From: Serendipita indica DSM 11827
Taxonomy: Eukaryota; Basidiomycota; Agaricomycetes; Sebacinales; Serendipitaceae
NCBI GenBank assembly: GCA_910890315.1
Contig: CAJVGD010000002.1
Span: forward strand, 248,001 to 312,000
Reading direction: 5' to 3'
Length of the DNA stretch: 64,000 nucleotides
Positions within the stretch are counted from its first letter, which is position 1. Each line of letters begins with the position of its first letter. The position numbers and the translations under genes were made by a program. The notes beneath the pieces are model-generated. The model was not told where the DNA came from, ran no database searches, and saw only the letters and a list, made by a program, of their open reading frames with translations. This document shows, in pieces, positions 1-12,859 of this stretch.

Positions 1-318
1 CTGTCGTAGGGATATGTAGAAGTATTCAACAATCGCCATCTATCAGGATTGAATGATTAGTATGGTTGAAGATCACGTGTAAATCTATCAACAGGCATGG
101 AAATGCAATAGTGCTTACTTTTGTGGCAAAAGTAAACGTAAGCTGGGAGCCAAACAAACCCGTCGCGTCAACAAACTTGGAGCGTACCTCCACTTTGGAT
201 GTCTTTCGATTGATCAAAAACGCCCCCTAGGCGCGTACATATTGTATATCTTGACTTATCGACATATCTATCGATCCAACTCGAATTACTTCTTGACGTA
301 ACATCACGATTTTCAAGA
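1..318. other. Leading non-coding stretch
   Basis: No open frame here looks coding on either strand; the few short frames are interrupted and low in coding character. It is most likely the 5' flank of the gene that starts at 319. Confidence 0.5.
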
Positions 319-3300
319 ATGGGCAAGCCATTTGGCCTTCTCCACCGAATTCTTTCGTTCTCCAAGGGATCAAAGCGATCAAAATCCCACTTTCAATCTG
401 ACAACGTTGACGAGCACGGTGCTGCCGCTCCAAACGAGGAACCTAATGACAATCATCAGATCACTGTCGCCGTTCGCACGACCAGAAGCATCAATGGCCT
501 CATTACGGGCACCCAGAATGTGCAAAATGATATTGCGGACATAGAAATACCTACCATCGTTTCGAAAAGGTGCGAGAAGGGCATGAAGAAGCGACGACTT
601 CGACGCGCCAGTCTGAGCGCATCCAATCTGCTTTCCTGGGGGTACGAGAGGGATGTGAAGCATGCAGAACCGGGAGGTCAAGACGAGCCTTGCAAGGTTG
701 ACAACCCAGGTAGTCCTCGAGGCGAGGAAGGGTGGAAAGGACAGTACAATTCCAAGCCGGACTTCTTCGACACAGGAAAGCGACCATGCTCTCCCAAGCA
801 GCGTGTCGAGCATACACAGCCCAAGCGACAGACCATGGATGACGAAAGCTTCACCCGACTTCTGAGAAGCTCAAGTACCAACTATCGGGTCATTAATGAG
901 ACAGATTTCCGTGCATTGGCTCCAATCGGTTTGTCTTTTTCGCCATTCGTATCACATCGGCTGCTGACCTAAATCCGACGATTCAGATCACCCAATCAAT
1001 GCGTTTTCGCTTTCTCGATCCAAGTCGGAGCATTTACCTGGAGCAGCTCCTCCCCCAAGCTGGGGGGTCTGTAATCGTACATCAGCTGTTGGCTTTCCTC
1101 CCTTTCCGGCCTCTGGCTCGCTCCAGCAACCCTCGTTGCGTTCTAATACGGTCAAATCCCAAAAGAACTATAGAGTAACGGTTCATCGGCGCCGAGTTCA
1201 TTCTAGAACCGATTTTCCTGACGCAAACAAGGCGCTGGAGCATCTTCATTCGTCCTCTTGCGCCACAACCACTCATTCAGTAGATTCACCACGGGAGACA
1301 CCAGATGTACCTGATATCTCCATCCCAGGTTCAGCGTTCTTCTTGGACTCACGAGAAACCAAACGGGATTCACCGAACGATGTTCTTCTGCAGCATTTCA
1401 ACCGCTACCCTCAAAAGAGTATGTCGACACCAGCTTCTTCGATGCTACCCAAACTAGCGGCCAAAACCAGCATCGGTACAGATCTGCGGCACACTCGGAA
1501 TAATCAGCACATTCATAAGAGGGTTTCATCTGTATCCCAAATCTATCCTGTAGCGCCATTACTGTCTGTACCAGCGGCGCCGACGCACTTTCAAGGACGA
1601 TCTTCTTCATCAGTTATCCCAAAGATTGAAGGCGGCGAAGGTGACCTCTTCGCATCCACCAATGCCGTGCGTCGGCAAAAAGGCCTGCTCATTAACTCCA
1701 ATCATTATAAAGCCCTCCTCAAAGACGAAGCGACCAGCGGAGACGAGAGCGATGGGAGCCACTTCTCGCCCTGTGATGGCAGTCCAAAATCGCGCAACGT
1801 GCTGAAGAAGGGGCAAAGGCCTACTAGTGGTATGGCTAAACGTGGATCGCAAATCAGTCTGGCAATGACCGAGCACTCAAAGTACACGCACGAAAGTATT
1901 ACCAAAACTCCCAAATCTTCCAAAAAGGGAAGTCTCCGTAGTGTACTTAGCGTTCTCGCCGCAGTCGAAGGCGTCGTTGATCGACTTCATGCCTCTACCG
2001 TTGGTGCGGACATGCCCGTTCAGTCTCAGACAGAGTTCTCCATGTCACAGATGGTCAAGCCTCAGTCCCAGGCCGAAACACTCCCCAAGCCTTCGGCTTC
2101 CATACCTGCATCTGTCAAGAGGAAACCGAGCTTTGGTTTCAGCAAAGTTCTCGGGACCCCTCGAGATAGACAACGCCTGGAACGTCTTCGCAGTGATCCC
2201 TCTGTCCTCTCGCTACTCGACGTGTACGAAGCAGACGGGACTATGAAGGCCAACGCCTTTTCGAACACGCCTCCAGCAAGAGCTCTCCATCGAAGCTTTT
2301 CCGATCGACGACATGGCATGGTCAATAAGATCAAGAGTGTAGGCGGGAGTCAGTGGATGAAGTTGCCAAGTGTGCTCCTATCTTCCAACGCCACTGAAGC
2401 CCCGGAGACCTCTGGCCCACCTGATAACTCTAGGAGCAGCCGGATTCGACATGCATATTATAATGCAATCAAGGGGGATGAACGCGTTCAAGTGTCAGTA
2501 ACTGTACCTCTTGCATATAACCTACTGATGTAGATTGCAAGGCCAAGCTGGGTTCATGAAAACCAGGACAAAGCCAAGCCTACAGAACGTTCGAGTGTTC
2601 GGCCAAAGGGACTGGGCATTTTCGTAGGAGAACATGCCTTCCCTGGTCCTGTCTCGTCCTCAACATCTCGACCGTCTTTGTTGGAAATGCATCCCTCAGA
2701 TGATGGCCATCTGTCTGAGAAATCACTCGTCACTGAACAAGAACCATATGAAATCTCCGAAGTGATCATGGATCCCTCGTCGAAATTACATGATTCAATG
2801 GTTGTGGAAGCAGGCTCAAAGGATATGAGTTTCCCTAACTCCCTGGATTCAGTGAAGGGCAGTCGTGCAACCCGCAAGTATCTGCGCACTGCGGACCAAA
2901 ATGAGGAGCTTAATGATCGAAAGTCTGTAGGCCTGCCTCGTAGTCCTAGCCGCCGTGCTTCTGAAGTCTTCGCCTTTCTGAACCACTCGAGAAGGAGCGT
3001 CGAGGATCAAGGTAGCTTCATATTCTTTCAACCTTTCCGCTGGGAAATTCTCAGATCATTTCAGATATGTCCGACATGCAAGTCTCAATCAAGGGACAAA
3101 GGGTTTCAGCTTGCTCAAAGTCTGAGCTCAAAGAGAATTCGACGTCGTCTGTGAATCCTTTTGTCGTCCAAGGGGATAGCTTCGCGTCACAGAATACGAC
3201 AGATCGGTCTATCTACCGAGGCATCTATTCTCTTCTCAACCGCACACCTCTGGAAACTCCCATCGACCTGGTGGAGCGATCATCCATACAAATTCCCAAG

Positions 3301-4131
3301 AGTCGCCACGAAATCGAGTTCAATCCAGATGAAAAGGACCTTCCGCGCCTACCAGACGAACAGGATTCTGGTAGCACTTCTCCGGTCACGCCAGCTAGAC
3401 CACCTAGATCTTTTACGCCGCTTCCATTTCCGTCTCCAATTTCTCCACTTGGGCAAGGTTTCTCAGTTCAATCCCCGAGAGAAAAGCTCAACGCAGATCC
3501 TACCGCCCGATACAGTACGATGCAGTCGAGAATCGCACAGTGGGAGCACACCAAACCGCTCACGATAGACAAAGGGAAGATATCACGCCAGAACTCGGTC
3601 CTTTCACAATCGGCGTCACCATCAGTAGGAATCAAACGAAAAGTACCCACCCACAGTGATGTTGGAGGGCTTGGGGATGGCCGTCGTTTCAACACAGATG
3701 GCAACAGAGGGCCTCGAAGGTTGTTTGGACCTCGCGAGCCTTTCTCTCCAAAGGCCCCTTCGAGGAATTCGGTCATTCAACCGCCAATAAAGCGGCTCGT
3801 GAGCAACGAGAACGACGCCCCACTCGAGCAAAATGACGTTACAAGTTCAGTAACAAACGAAAATCGTGTGGAAATGATTCATGGATATCCATTCTGGCAA
3901 GATTGTAAGTCTCCCATTGCACTGGAGAAGTATTGACTGGCATTTCCAGTGTTTCCGGCGATTCCATCCCCTCATGGGCCAGATACCCAGAAGCCATCCC
4001 ATCATCTACAAACACCAAAGCGCCAATCTTCCTATAACGAACCTTCTTCTGCGTCCTCGTCAAAGCTTGGATACTATGGACGCGAGATCATGGCACTCGC
4101 TAGGTCCAAGACTGGTCGTGGCCCCACCTGA
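319..4131 (+). CDS. Large disordered orphan protein (1204 aa, five exons)
   Basis: I do not recognise this protein. The exons I infer are 319-928, 987-2491, 2534-3011, 3065-3904 and 3950-4131. They sum to exactly 1205 codons including the stop, and each junction has GT-AG ends and keeps frame. The second intron is only 42 bp and could instead start 6 bp later at GTAACT without changing frame. The product is rich in Ser, Pro, Arg and Lys with many short S/T-P sites and no visible fold, signal peptide or membrane segment. Recurrent RRAS/SPSRR-type basic patches suggest a phosphorylated nuclear or cytoskeletal protein, but that is a guess. The start is the first ATG of the open frame. Confidence is high that it is a gene and nil for function. 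Confidence 0.75.
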
Positions 4132-4401
4132 ATTCATCTCTATGATCGATCATCTTTTCTTGACGGCGTGTTGTGTCCTCCCTGGCAAGTTCTAATTCAG
4201 AGCCATTCACCGAGGCGACTCGTCCTCTCCCTTAGGCCTCTCGTTTCTTGATGTAGCTACTAGCAGCAGTGTATCTTGGCTAGAAAATCCAGCGCATTTC
4301 AACAAGAGAGAGCTATCTTCTTTGGTGAAAGTGGTTTGCCAACCCTACCACCCATCCTCCTCCGATAGTGCCGCGAGGCGCCTGGATCCATCTACTGCCC
4401 A

Positions 4402-5393
4402 ATGGACGACCCCAAGGTCCGCCAAATGCACAGATACGATACCTTGGATACTGAACGAGTATTTACCAAGTCTAGTTCTCCGAGTTGCCACTGGAGATTG
4501 TGCGGTACATCCTCCTCCAAGGGGCGAGAAGTAGAGATGGTATGGTCTTTGCTGCTCGCTGTATGCGCCTCTCAACCTGGATACGCCAATGGATCGCACC
4601 GACATTGTACCATACGGTGGATATCTGGACAGAGACTCAGGCAGCAAGTTTTGCGGAGGCATTGGAACAAACGCGCTTCGGAGTCTCACTTCGTAGTCTC
4701 GTTCGTTCGTTGACGATCAAGACGACAGCATTTGCGGCGTACGATACCCAGCACACCAAGTCACGCATGCATCCGCTCATGGAAGCCGGAAGCTTTACAC
4801 CTATCGGTGCAACGAGCCTAAGCGTGATGAAGATCCTCAGAATCCTCACAGACGAACAAGAACCTGGGCTGCAGGAGGTCTGCATCCCAATGGCCCTCAT
4901 GGCGACCAAACGAACGCCGGTGCTAAGCATTGATTTGCCCAGGTCGGTCACGATCACTGGAATCGATGGTCTGGTGTGGAGTGCATACGGATGGGATAAC
5001 GTGACCCACGTCCGGCTTACGAGCTACAATCCGAACTTTCACGAGACAAAATGGTTCCTCCGCCTGCCATCTCTTACCCACTTTGCATTCGCATTTTACT
5101 ACGAAATGCCACTTGGGTTGCGAATTGCAGAAGAGATGACAGCGAGTCCCCAGCTCAAATGCCTCGTTATGGTTGTCTATCCGCCCTCTAACGATCCAAG
5201 GGGAAAGCTGGTGGCGAGGCAAAACAAGGAAGCGCTGCTCAAGCTGGACGAACCAAACCTCGTTGTATGGGAGAGCAATCCGAAGGCGATTGACAGGTTT
5301 GAGGACGTCGAATCGAACCGATTTTGGAAACATGTCGACGAGATTGTAGAAAAGCAAAGGGCGGAAAAGGCTGCTGCTCTTGCTATGCCCTAG
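4402..5393 (+). CDS. F-box-like protein with degenerate LRR tail
   Basis: A long frame runs to the stop at 5391-5393. It has no ATG before the F-box-like segment because an in-frame TAG lies at 4473. A short first exon ATGGACGACCCCAAG (4402-4416) joined across a 59-bp intron (4417-4475) gives MDDPKFSELPLEIVRYIL. This keeps frame and completes the LPxEIVxxIL start of an F-box. The rest (about 300 residues) lacks clean leucine-rich repeats but has the spaced LPSLTHF / LKCLVM pattern seen in fungal F-box-like proteins. F-box proteins recruit substrates to SCF ubiquitin ligases through Skp1; that role is inferred from the family. It resembles the gene at 11160-12690 in the F-box and in the segment after it (RLSTWI/RLSKWV, YHTVDI/YRSVYL), so the two are probably paralogues. 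Confidence 0.6.
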
Positions 5394-5451
5394 GGTCACC
5401 AGACCTTAACGCATGGAATTCATATGCTATATAAACACGGGTGAAGCAAGC

Positions 5452-7279
5452 TCAGCGGTTAGGGTTGAATGCTTCCTTGACCTAGAAAGATATGTCATGG
5501 GCGCCTTTAGATGGACGGTAGGGAAGTACCTGACTCAGGAATTCCTCGTCTATTATTGCTCTCATGCCAACTTGAGTAAGTGCCTTTGCGACCTTGAGCG
5601 TGCATTCGTGCGCTTTTTCGGTCCTTGCAGCCCTCGTGAAGCCTATTGTATGATTCCCTCCGTTGGGCTCGGTTGGGATTGCTGCGCGACGTCAGTACAC
5701 ACGCGAGTGTACAAGGTGCACCTACAGAAAGACGGGTGAAGCGAGGGCAACTCTTTTGGCACGTCAGTTTTGAAACCGTCACGAACATATCTTACCGTAG
5801 GTGACATTGCCCTAATTCCAAGGTCAGTGATCATGCCGCGCAAGGTATGTAGACCCACAAAGTCGGTGCTCCCTCCAATCGCACCCTCCATCGAGTTGGG
5901 CCCCACACCATATTGGCTTTGCGACACATTGTGGTACTCTGATGAAAGCACACTATTTTGCCGCAGGTCAAACATCGTGCGATCCACTTTGAGCTCCATT
6001 TTACATCCAGTGGACAGTGCTGCACCCCTTCGAGTGTGATCAGAGAAGGGGCTTCGTTCAAACCATTCCCTTACTTGAAGCAATTGATGACTCGTTCACG
6101 CAATATGTCAACTTCTGCGGCTGAAGGTGCCCTTACGAGCCAACGCATTTTTGCATAGTCCGGAATAACTGGGTAAGAAGGGTTAGAATTATTTCTCAGA
6201 TTGTTAGTGAAACGAACTATTTGGAGCCCAATCACGACCCTCCACGATCCCATGTACGCGGTGAGTTGGCTTGATTTGCTGGCGCAAGACAGAAACGGAC
6301 GAGTAGGCGAGGAATGCGGCATCGAGAGCGTTTTGCCCTTCCCAAGGCGCAGCCGAAGCATGCGCTCTAGAGTGAGCCTCAGCGACAAGAAATTTGGTTC
6401 AGAGCGACATACGTGTGACCAAAGTATTCCACTTCTATTCCGGTAATCGCTAGCGAAGGTCCTGTTCCTGTAGTATTACGGGGTCCGGGGCCAGGGTGAC
6501 ACATCAGACAAATGTCCATATCCTTGTAGCCACCGCGTTGGATGAAGTCAATCTTCCCGGCACCTCCTTCTTCGGCTAGGTGTAATATTTAGTGGTGAAT
6601 TCCGCTGGAGATTCATGACCTCACCAGGTGTACCGAGCAACACAATTCTTCCGTCCAAATCGTGCTTCTCTAAAGCGGTCTTGACCGCCAATGCCACGGC
6701 AACACCAGCAATCGCAATCAAGTTATGGCCACATGCATGCCCAATACCAGGGAGCGCATCCATCTCCGAGTTGAGACCTAGCGTTTTGAGAGGGCTCTTC
6801 TTTGATACCGCCGAGGATCGGTGTTCAAAGTCTGCACGCCATGCCGTCTCAAGACCAAGATAGTGCTTTGTGACATTGAACCCATACGAATCCATGAACG
6901 CTGTAAGTGTGTCATGTGCATAGCTTCACCGTATTGTCTTCAGTAATGTCAACGGTGAAAGTTTGAGAGGACATACTGCTCCGTCCACATAATCTCCGGA
7001 TGATCTGCGTTTCATTTATAGTTGGAATTCATTTTTGAGGATTGTACACATACCATGAATCTTCAAACTCAGCTCGCGCAGTGCGGGATCGAGCTCTTCT
7101 ATGCGCTCATTGATCGTAGCAATAATCTTTTCGTCTAGCCATGGTCTTTTGAAGCCTTTCTCATGTGTTGCTAACAGGTACGGTGGCGGTTTGTCATCTT
7201 TTCGAGCGTCGTCGAGCAGCCATAGCGGTTCTTGCTGCGCAACCGTTTCCGTGTGATAGCACGGTACCATATTGTGCAT
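5452..7279 (-). CDS. M20-family amidohydrolase / dipeptidase
   Basis: About ten exons encode a zinc-dependent M20 (ACY1/ABGA-like) peptidase. The sequence shows the family landmarks in order: an N-terminal helix with [33 protein letters not shown] with the metal ligands; [18 protein letters not shown] across an intron; a CHPGPGPRN turn; [10 protein letters not shown] followed by [17 protein letters not shown]; and near the end GGSTDFGNVTYELPSLHP and [12 protein letters not shown]. These belong to the group annotated as peptidase M20 domain-containing protein 2 or amidohydrolase, which cleaves amide bonds of dipeptides or aminoacyl conjugates. All metal-binding His, Asp and Glu positions I can place are present, so it is probably active. 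Every intron has GT-AG ends and is about 45-60 bp. The start at 7279 (or the Met three residues on) is the first ATG; an extra 5' exon cannot be excluded. No signal peptide is visible. Confidence 0.85.
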
Positions 7280-7560
7280 GGAAGACTATTCAATAGATTT
7301 AGTGGAATTCCTGCAACTCAAAGGCCTGCTAACAGAACCCGGCTCCTGTTTCGACATGTTGCCGGTAGGATCGTAAGCAGAGGAAAGCGTCTGCTGGCTT
7401 GACGAAGCTCTCCTATTCGACGTAAATATGGATTTGAGAGGAGTCCAACAAGTGGCCATTGACACTGAAAGAAGCGGGAACCAAAGATCGTGGGGCTCCT
7501 CGGTTCAGGGTACATGGTCACGTATGTTCGTTAATCACAATATGTTCTGAGTCCGTTATT

Positions 7561-9748
7561 CTACGTATCAGGATTAGGCTGTACAGGCGGCTGGTAACCT
7601 CGTCCTCGTCCTCGAGCTGCCGCAAATGGTTGCCCAAACCGGATGGGGAAGCTCCCGCGGATTATATAGGGAGGGAATATGTGTCCATGAGCAGCGCCGA
7701 GACTACTCGCGCTGTTCTCGTCATCCGTGGGTGGCGAGTCTACTGTTGGTTCCTCCTACCGTGATATTAGGCACTGTGGCAAATCGAGAGGGGAGTAAAA
7801 AAGGAAGAGACATAGAGGGAGGTGCAATAGGAAGCAAATTATTGCTATGAGTGTATGAATAAACCCTGACATACCTCTTCTTCATCGCTCTGGTCTAGAT
7901 CCACAACCAACGCTCCCATGTGCCATCCTGCAGCAGCTGCTGCAAATACAAATCGGTCCCTCTTCTTCTTGAGGCCATGACTGAACGTGACCTCTGTCGG
8001 CACCTCGATATTGGGAAGATTTTGATACACTTCGAGACTCCTGTCCCTGTGCTGTGATGTTGCAAAGCCTCCTGGTTTGCCGGGCTCAATCTCATAGGGA
8101 TCTCCTAGGCCAGTGGCGGTGGATGCCCCCCAGGAGAGAAGCTTGCCGTTCTCGAGAAGAGCACCAAAGTGATAGTCGCCTATAACTATGGAAATAACAC
8201 CTTTGTTCTGCAAAGTCGATATCACGCTAGGTTTGGTCTCTGGAGTAGCGTCATTTGGCCCCATGAGGACGATGGAATCAGGCCCTGTGGAGTAGGCGAC
8301 GAATGTGAGGAAGTGTGCCGATATCTAAGGGATTTGAGCAAAATTCGAGCTTCATTGAGATGAACAAACGTGAGTAATCTTCAACCTGTCTGGGACACGG
8401 ATTGTCTCCTGAGATTTGAATTCGTCCAAGGCCTTGACTGAAGACGTTTGACAGAAATTGGGCAACTATACCAAGGTCATAATCGAAAGAAAGCCATCGG
8501 AAGCACGTACAAATTCCCAAGCCCTCAGGCCCTTCTTGAAAGAGTCGGTTAGGGTGGAAATTGCATCGGGCTCGTTGATATCGCCTATGTTCAGTTTGAG
8601 TACGTGACCCGCATCAGTTAGGCCGACGACAAAGTGGTCCCCAGCACCGAGTTTGATCAGTTTAGGTTGAGTGATAGCCGGGTCGAGTACTGGAAGCTCC
8701 GGAAGATCAGGGAGTACTAGAGGTTCACAACCTTGTAACCTCTGAACCTGACATTGAATAACCCCGTCAACCAGAGGTGCAGAACGATAATCTGGTTGTC
8801 CGTCTGGGGGTGGCGAGTTGGCTAACGCTTCCTCCATCTGCTCATAGCGTCTTTTTATCTCTCCATAAGTCACGTTCCAGACGTATGCGGTGCCAGATTC
8901 AGTCAGAGCGGAGACAAATGACCAGCCACACTCGACCTGAATAATCTTCCGGTCAGGTATGGAATGGTCAAATGCATTGGGTTGGTATTGAAAGGGGATA
9001 CCCCAGCTGTTGAAGCACCAAACATCCCCATCGTGATCTAATGCGGTCATAAAGTTGCGGCCGCAGCTGAGGGTCTGAATGGGCTTTGGTAAATTGAGAA
9101 TGGCAGGGGTCGATGCCTGTTTGCTGGAGAACGTGAATCCATCGCGTTGAAGACCCCAGGCACCATCAAGCTGACCTAGTCAAGGTCAGAGCGGATGAGC
9201 GGGAGGGATGAAGACGCACCCCAGACGTGAATCCTTCCTTTGGAATCGAGGGCAGTGAAAGACCTGTATGCACTTTGTGAGTGTGGAAAGTAACGCGATG
9301 CGTTCTCTTACCATCCTCCTGCAGCTAGCTCCACGACGCGAGTACCAGGCAGCTTGAGCTCCAAGGGCCACAGCTGCTTCCCTCTTGTGCTCGCAGATCT
9401 TGTTGTTGTTGGAATTTTTCTTCCCATTCTGCCTTCTCCCGTCCCGCTTCAAGTATGATAAGATCTACTGCCACTGACTGCGCTCATAGGAGACACTCAC
9501 CCCCAAACGAAGAGCTTGGAGTGCGCACTGAGGCGACTATAGAGAAACTTGAATCCACTGGACCTTGCATTGGATGCGTTTGAATAGTTGAAGTCCTCTC
9601 TGAGCCTGCGCTTCCAGAACACTTCGTCATCGCCGAGCTTTGCAAAGAATCTGTTGGTCTGGAAGAGACTGAGCGAGTCTTTGACGGAAATAAGTGGTAA
9701 CAAGTCATCGAGGAGCAGCTCTTGTGGCAGTTGATCCAGCTTTGACAT
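7561..9748 (-). CDS. F-box / RCC1-repeat protein, SCF-associated factor 1 (Saf1)-like
   Basis: The protein opens with LDQLPQELLLDDLLPLI, an F-box. It is followed by FFAKLGDDEVFWKRRLREDF and then RCC1-type blades: SKLFVWG, AAGGWSFTALDSKGRIHVWG, CGRNFMTALDHDGDVWCF, VECGWSFVSALTESGTAYVW and LLSWG. This is the architecture of yeast Saf1, an SCF adaptor with a beta-propeller. The frame seems to stop at 7845, but a better model splices after DQSDEEE over about 130 bp to GAGGAACC. This adds about 65 residues rich in Pro and Gly, ending with an RGRGRGYQPPVQPNPDT tail and a stop at 7561-7563. The ATG at 9746-9748 is the first in frame. It lies divergently from the DUF1295 gene, with 225 bp between the two starts. 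Confidence 0.85.
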
Positions 9749-9973
9749 TATGTTCGATGGATGGAGTCGCGGTCAACGTCAGTTGCCGGCCAAATCGCTC
9801 GGGCTGTCTCGATTCGCATGGGACAAACTTGGACTCAACCTCGTCCGTCCTCGACTCCAAATCCTCTCAAATACACGCTACTAGAGCTTGTAGAACACGC
9901 TTTGAGGGCCTCGAACTGACCTTGTCGAGACCAAGACCAATTTAGACGACCGCGGAGTGCAAGTCTCCATACA
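9749..9973. promoter_or_regulatory. Divergent promoter region
   Basis: The 225 bp separate the ATG of the F-box/RCC1 gene (minus) from the ATG of the DUF1295 gene (plus). They must hold both 5' leaders and core promoters. No convincing TATA box is visible. Confidence 0.45.
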
Positions 9974-11085
9974 ATGCCAACCATCTTCTCGAAGCTTTGG
10001 GTCCCTGCTGCCTTTGCTTTTGGCACTCAGATCGCTGCAGCCTCAATATTCGTTCCGCTGAAGAGCGAGAAGTATTACGATTTCCTGGGAGGAACCGGTC
10101 ACATCATTGCTGCCGGTATCTCGCTCTATGGGCCGACTCTATACCAACACCTCGCGGCCTCGAAGCCTTTGGCTACATACCGCTTCCCCGCTCTATCGGT
10201 ATGATGCTCTTCCGCATTGAGAATCAACGACTGAGGATTCGTAGACATTTGCACCGAGGCAACTCGTCATTACCGCGGCATTTGGCTTTTGGGCCGCACG
10301 ACTTGCCGTCTTCCTCTTCCATGTACGCACTCCAACCTAGCTAAAAGATGATCACTTATGATTCACGTAGCGCATAAGCAAAGAAGGAAAGGACTCTCGC
10401 TTCGACCAAATCAAGCAAAACGCACCTCGGTTCTTCATGGCCTGGGTCATCCAAGGCGCATGGATCTCAATCGTTGGACTTCCTGTGTGGCTCACCAATG
10501 CCGTCCCTGGCGTCCTCACTCGTCCTTGGGGACGTCCAGATGTCGCGCTTCTCGGAGCTGCTGCCCTCTGTTTGGGCACCGAGATGCTTGCCGACTACCA
10601 AAAGTCGGCATGGAGAGCGGAGAAGAACCAAGGCAAGCATCAAGAGAAATTTATCAACAGAGGATTATGGTCACTTTCGAGGCACCCCAAGTAAGGCTTG
10701 ATAGGTTAAAGTTCAACGCTGACTATAATGTTTTAGCTACGTTGCAGAGATAGGACTTCATACATGTATCTGGGGACTTGCAACTCGCTCTTTGTACGCG
10801 CCAGGTGTACCTGGAATTGCTGTGGCAATAGCTGCCACCTCGCCCCTCTTCACCTATTACATTCTTCGCTATGTAGGTCAGGATTTGTTCTATAGCATGG
10901 ACTCACCTTTGGAATAGCTTAGTGGTGTACCCCTTCTGGAGCGAGCTGCGAACAAGAAATGGCGCGACGATCCCAACTGGAAGCACTACAAGCAGTAGGT
11001 ACATGCTGCTCTTCCTGCATCACAGCCTAACATATCTCAAAGAACTACTCCCGTATTCTGGCCATGGGCACGAATCTACGACTGA
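9974..11085 (+). CDS. DUF1295 multi-pass membrane protein (steroid 5-alpha-reductase-like fold)
   Basis: Six exons encode about 260-280 residues. Visible features are several hydrophobic spans (LWVPAAFAFGTQIAAASIF, LVITAAFGFWAARLAVFLF, FFMAWVIQGAWISIVGLPV, LLGAAALCLGTEMLADYQK), then the conserved GLWSLSRHPNYVAEIG block and a C-terminal RDDPNWKHYKQ. The HPNYVAE block and the trailing DP-Y-K motif mark DUF1295/ICMT-like proteins related to steroid 5-alpha-reductases. These bind a cofactor in a membrane bundle, and the real substrate is unknown for the fungal group. The final exon is reached through an intron after ...KHYKQ and ends TPVFWPWARIYD. All junctions keep frame. It converges with the F-box-like gene whose stop is at 11160. 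Confidence 0.85.
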
Positions 11086-11159
11086 AGATTGCACAAAAAT
11101 AATATACACATGGGGGCATCTACTGAAGTATATTTACAATAAAACTGGCTTTTTACCTC

Positions 11160-12690
11160 TTAAAGTTCTGTGATGCCCCTCCCAGCCAGTGATCTTAACT
11201 GACCGAGAACGACATGAGCAGCGAGATGGCTTGCGCGCAGCTCGACCTCGTCCCAGAACCGTTGAGTGGGTACGCGACACATGGTCACCATCTCGCGAAT
11301 GTTGAATAGGATGAGACGACTGTCATCGATATTGCGCAGCGCCTCAGACTCGTTGAAGACGGCCTGGAGGGACGCCGTCGACGAGTTTGGATTTGCGCCG
11401 ATAGTCGAGGTACTCGTTGATGCAGCGTTTGTCGCGCTTGTGTTCGCACCAGGGCTTGACAGTGTTGCAGCCACGCTGGGACCAGGTGTGTTGGAATGTG
11501 TAGCCGAAGTGCTCGCATCAGGAGTTTGGGTGGTTGCTGCGTCATTTTCATCGCCATTCTCAATTGTGTCCTGCGGATCAGCATTGGATGGATCAGCGGT
11601 GCTTTGATTGGCAGTGCCACTCGGTTGCCCGTGTCCTCCATGCTGACATCGACATTGAATCATCCTTCCAGCGACAGCCACTGGGCTGCTCGGAATCTCG
11701 TCTCCGTTATTCTCAGATGCATGTCTCCTCGTTGTGACTCTGGCCATCTCCACTTCGGTGATAGGGTCGAACAAGACGAAGAGGGCAAGACGCTTCAACC
11801 TCTCCAAGCCAAGCAGAGCCTTTGTTGTTTCCAGTGTCGAACGCCAGAGAGGAAGAGCAAGGTGGGTAAGTGAGGGAAGTAAGAGGAGCTCTTCGATGCG
11901 GAGTGTTCCGCCATTGACCACCGAAGTGAACCGAAGCCGCTGGACCGAGTTAAAGTTCCATCTCACGAGCGAAGATGTGCCAAAGCCGGAGAGCGTCACG
12001 TCTTCGGGAAGTCGGAGCGTTTCAAAGTTGGAAGAGGATGATGGTGTCGTCGGCGAGTCAATTTCAAAGGGTGGTGAGAGTGTCAGGGCATGAATCGTAG
12101 TTGAACGGAGACGACGCGCGGCTGGTGTCGTCTCTACGAGTGCCCATTCGTCAGCCGTTGCTTTGCCTTTGCCTTTGCTTTGCGAATCGGTAGCTGTGTG
12201 CGGATCTGTTGGGAGCGTGTCGGCAGACACAGCGGGCGTTTCGTCGAAGAGAATGGCGAATATCTTTGTCAACGTCCGTAGCTTTGGCGCCTGCTTATCC
12301 AACGCGGCAACGTATGGTAGGACAAGATCCGCCACGTGCTGTCTTGGCCACGAACGCTTGAAAATGTTGACCTCTGGGACGTCAAAGACGACAATGTATC
12401 GACAAAGCGCCGGACGGACGGTGATGGTTTGCAAGAACCGTTGGGCCTGGGCGTCGGTGTGCAAGTAAACGCTGCGATAGAGCTCTGGAAGGAGCAGAGC
12501 ATTGACCCATTTGGATAAACGGAGTAATTGCAGCGTAAGGGGTTTTAACGCTGGATCTGCAGCTGCACAGAGAAAGATTTCCTGAACAAGCTCCACTGGG
12601 AGCTTGTCAATCTGGGATCTGAGAGCCAGGGATTTTGGGGAGGACTGGTCGGTAAGTGATTGTCGCCAACATTGCAGTTGATCATTCCAA
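11160..12690 (-). CDS. F-box-like protein, start unresolved
   Basis: A long frame (478 codons from the GTG at 12596 to the stop at 11160) is clearly coding. It begins with LPVELVQEIFLCAAADPALKP, an F-box-like segment, followed by LRLSKWVNALLLPELYRSVYL. A central part carries leucine-rich strands (LLLPSLTHLALPLW, LKRLALFVLF). A Thr/Ser/Asn/Ala-rich insert lies near residues 330-420, and a short RVPTQRFWDEVELRA tail ends it. The frame stays open upstream to about 12690 but contains no ATG there, so a 5' exon is missing from my model. The related gene at 4402-5393 has the same order of parts. The inferred role is a substrate receptor of an SCF complex. Confidence 0.65.
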
Positions 12691-12859
12691 AGTCGAATTC
12701 AGTGCACAGGTTGAAGATTGACAAAGGATGTTGTAAAGCGGCGCGGTTGTTGGTGAGATAGTCTGCTCAATAATGCAACGAAATCAAGCACACCTTTGAA
12801 CCATGAAGTCTAGAAATCTTTGCGAGCCATCTGAGAAACCTCCGAAGCTTGGGCATTGA

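Noticed and set aside
5507-6388. Several 90-146 residue frames on the minus strand and overlapping plus-strand frames
   Set aside because: The minus ones are single exons of the M20 peptidase read through introns and are covered by that gene. The plus ones are their shadows.
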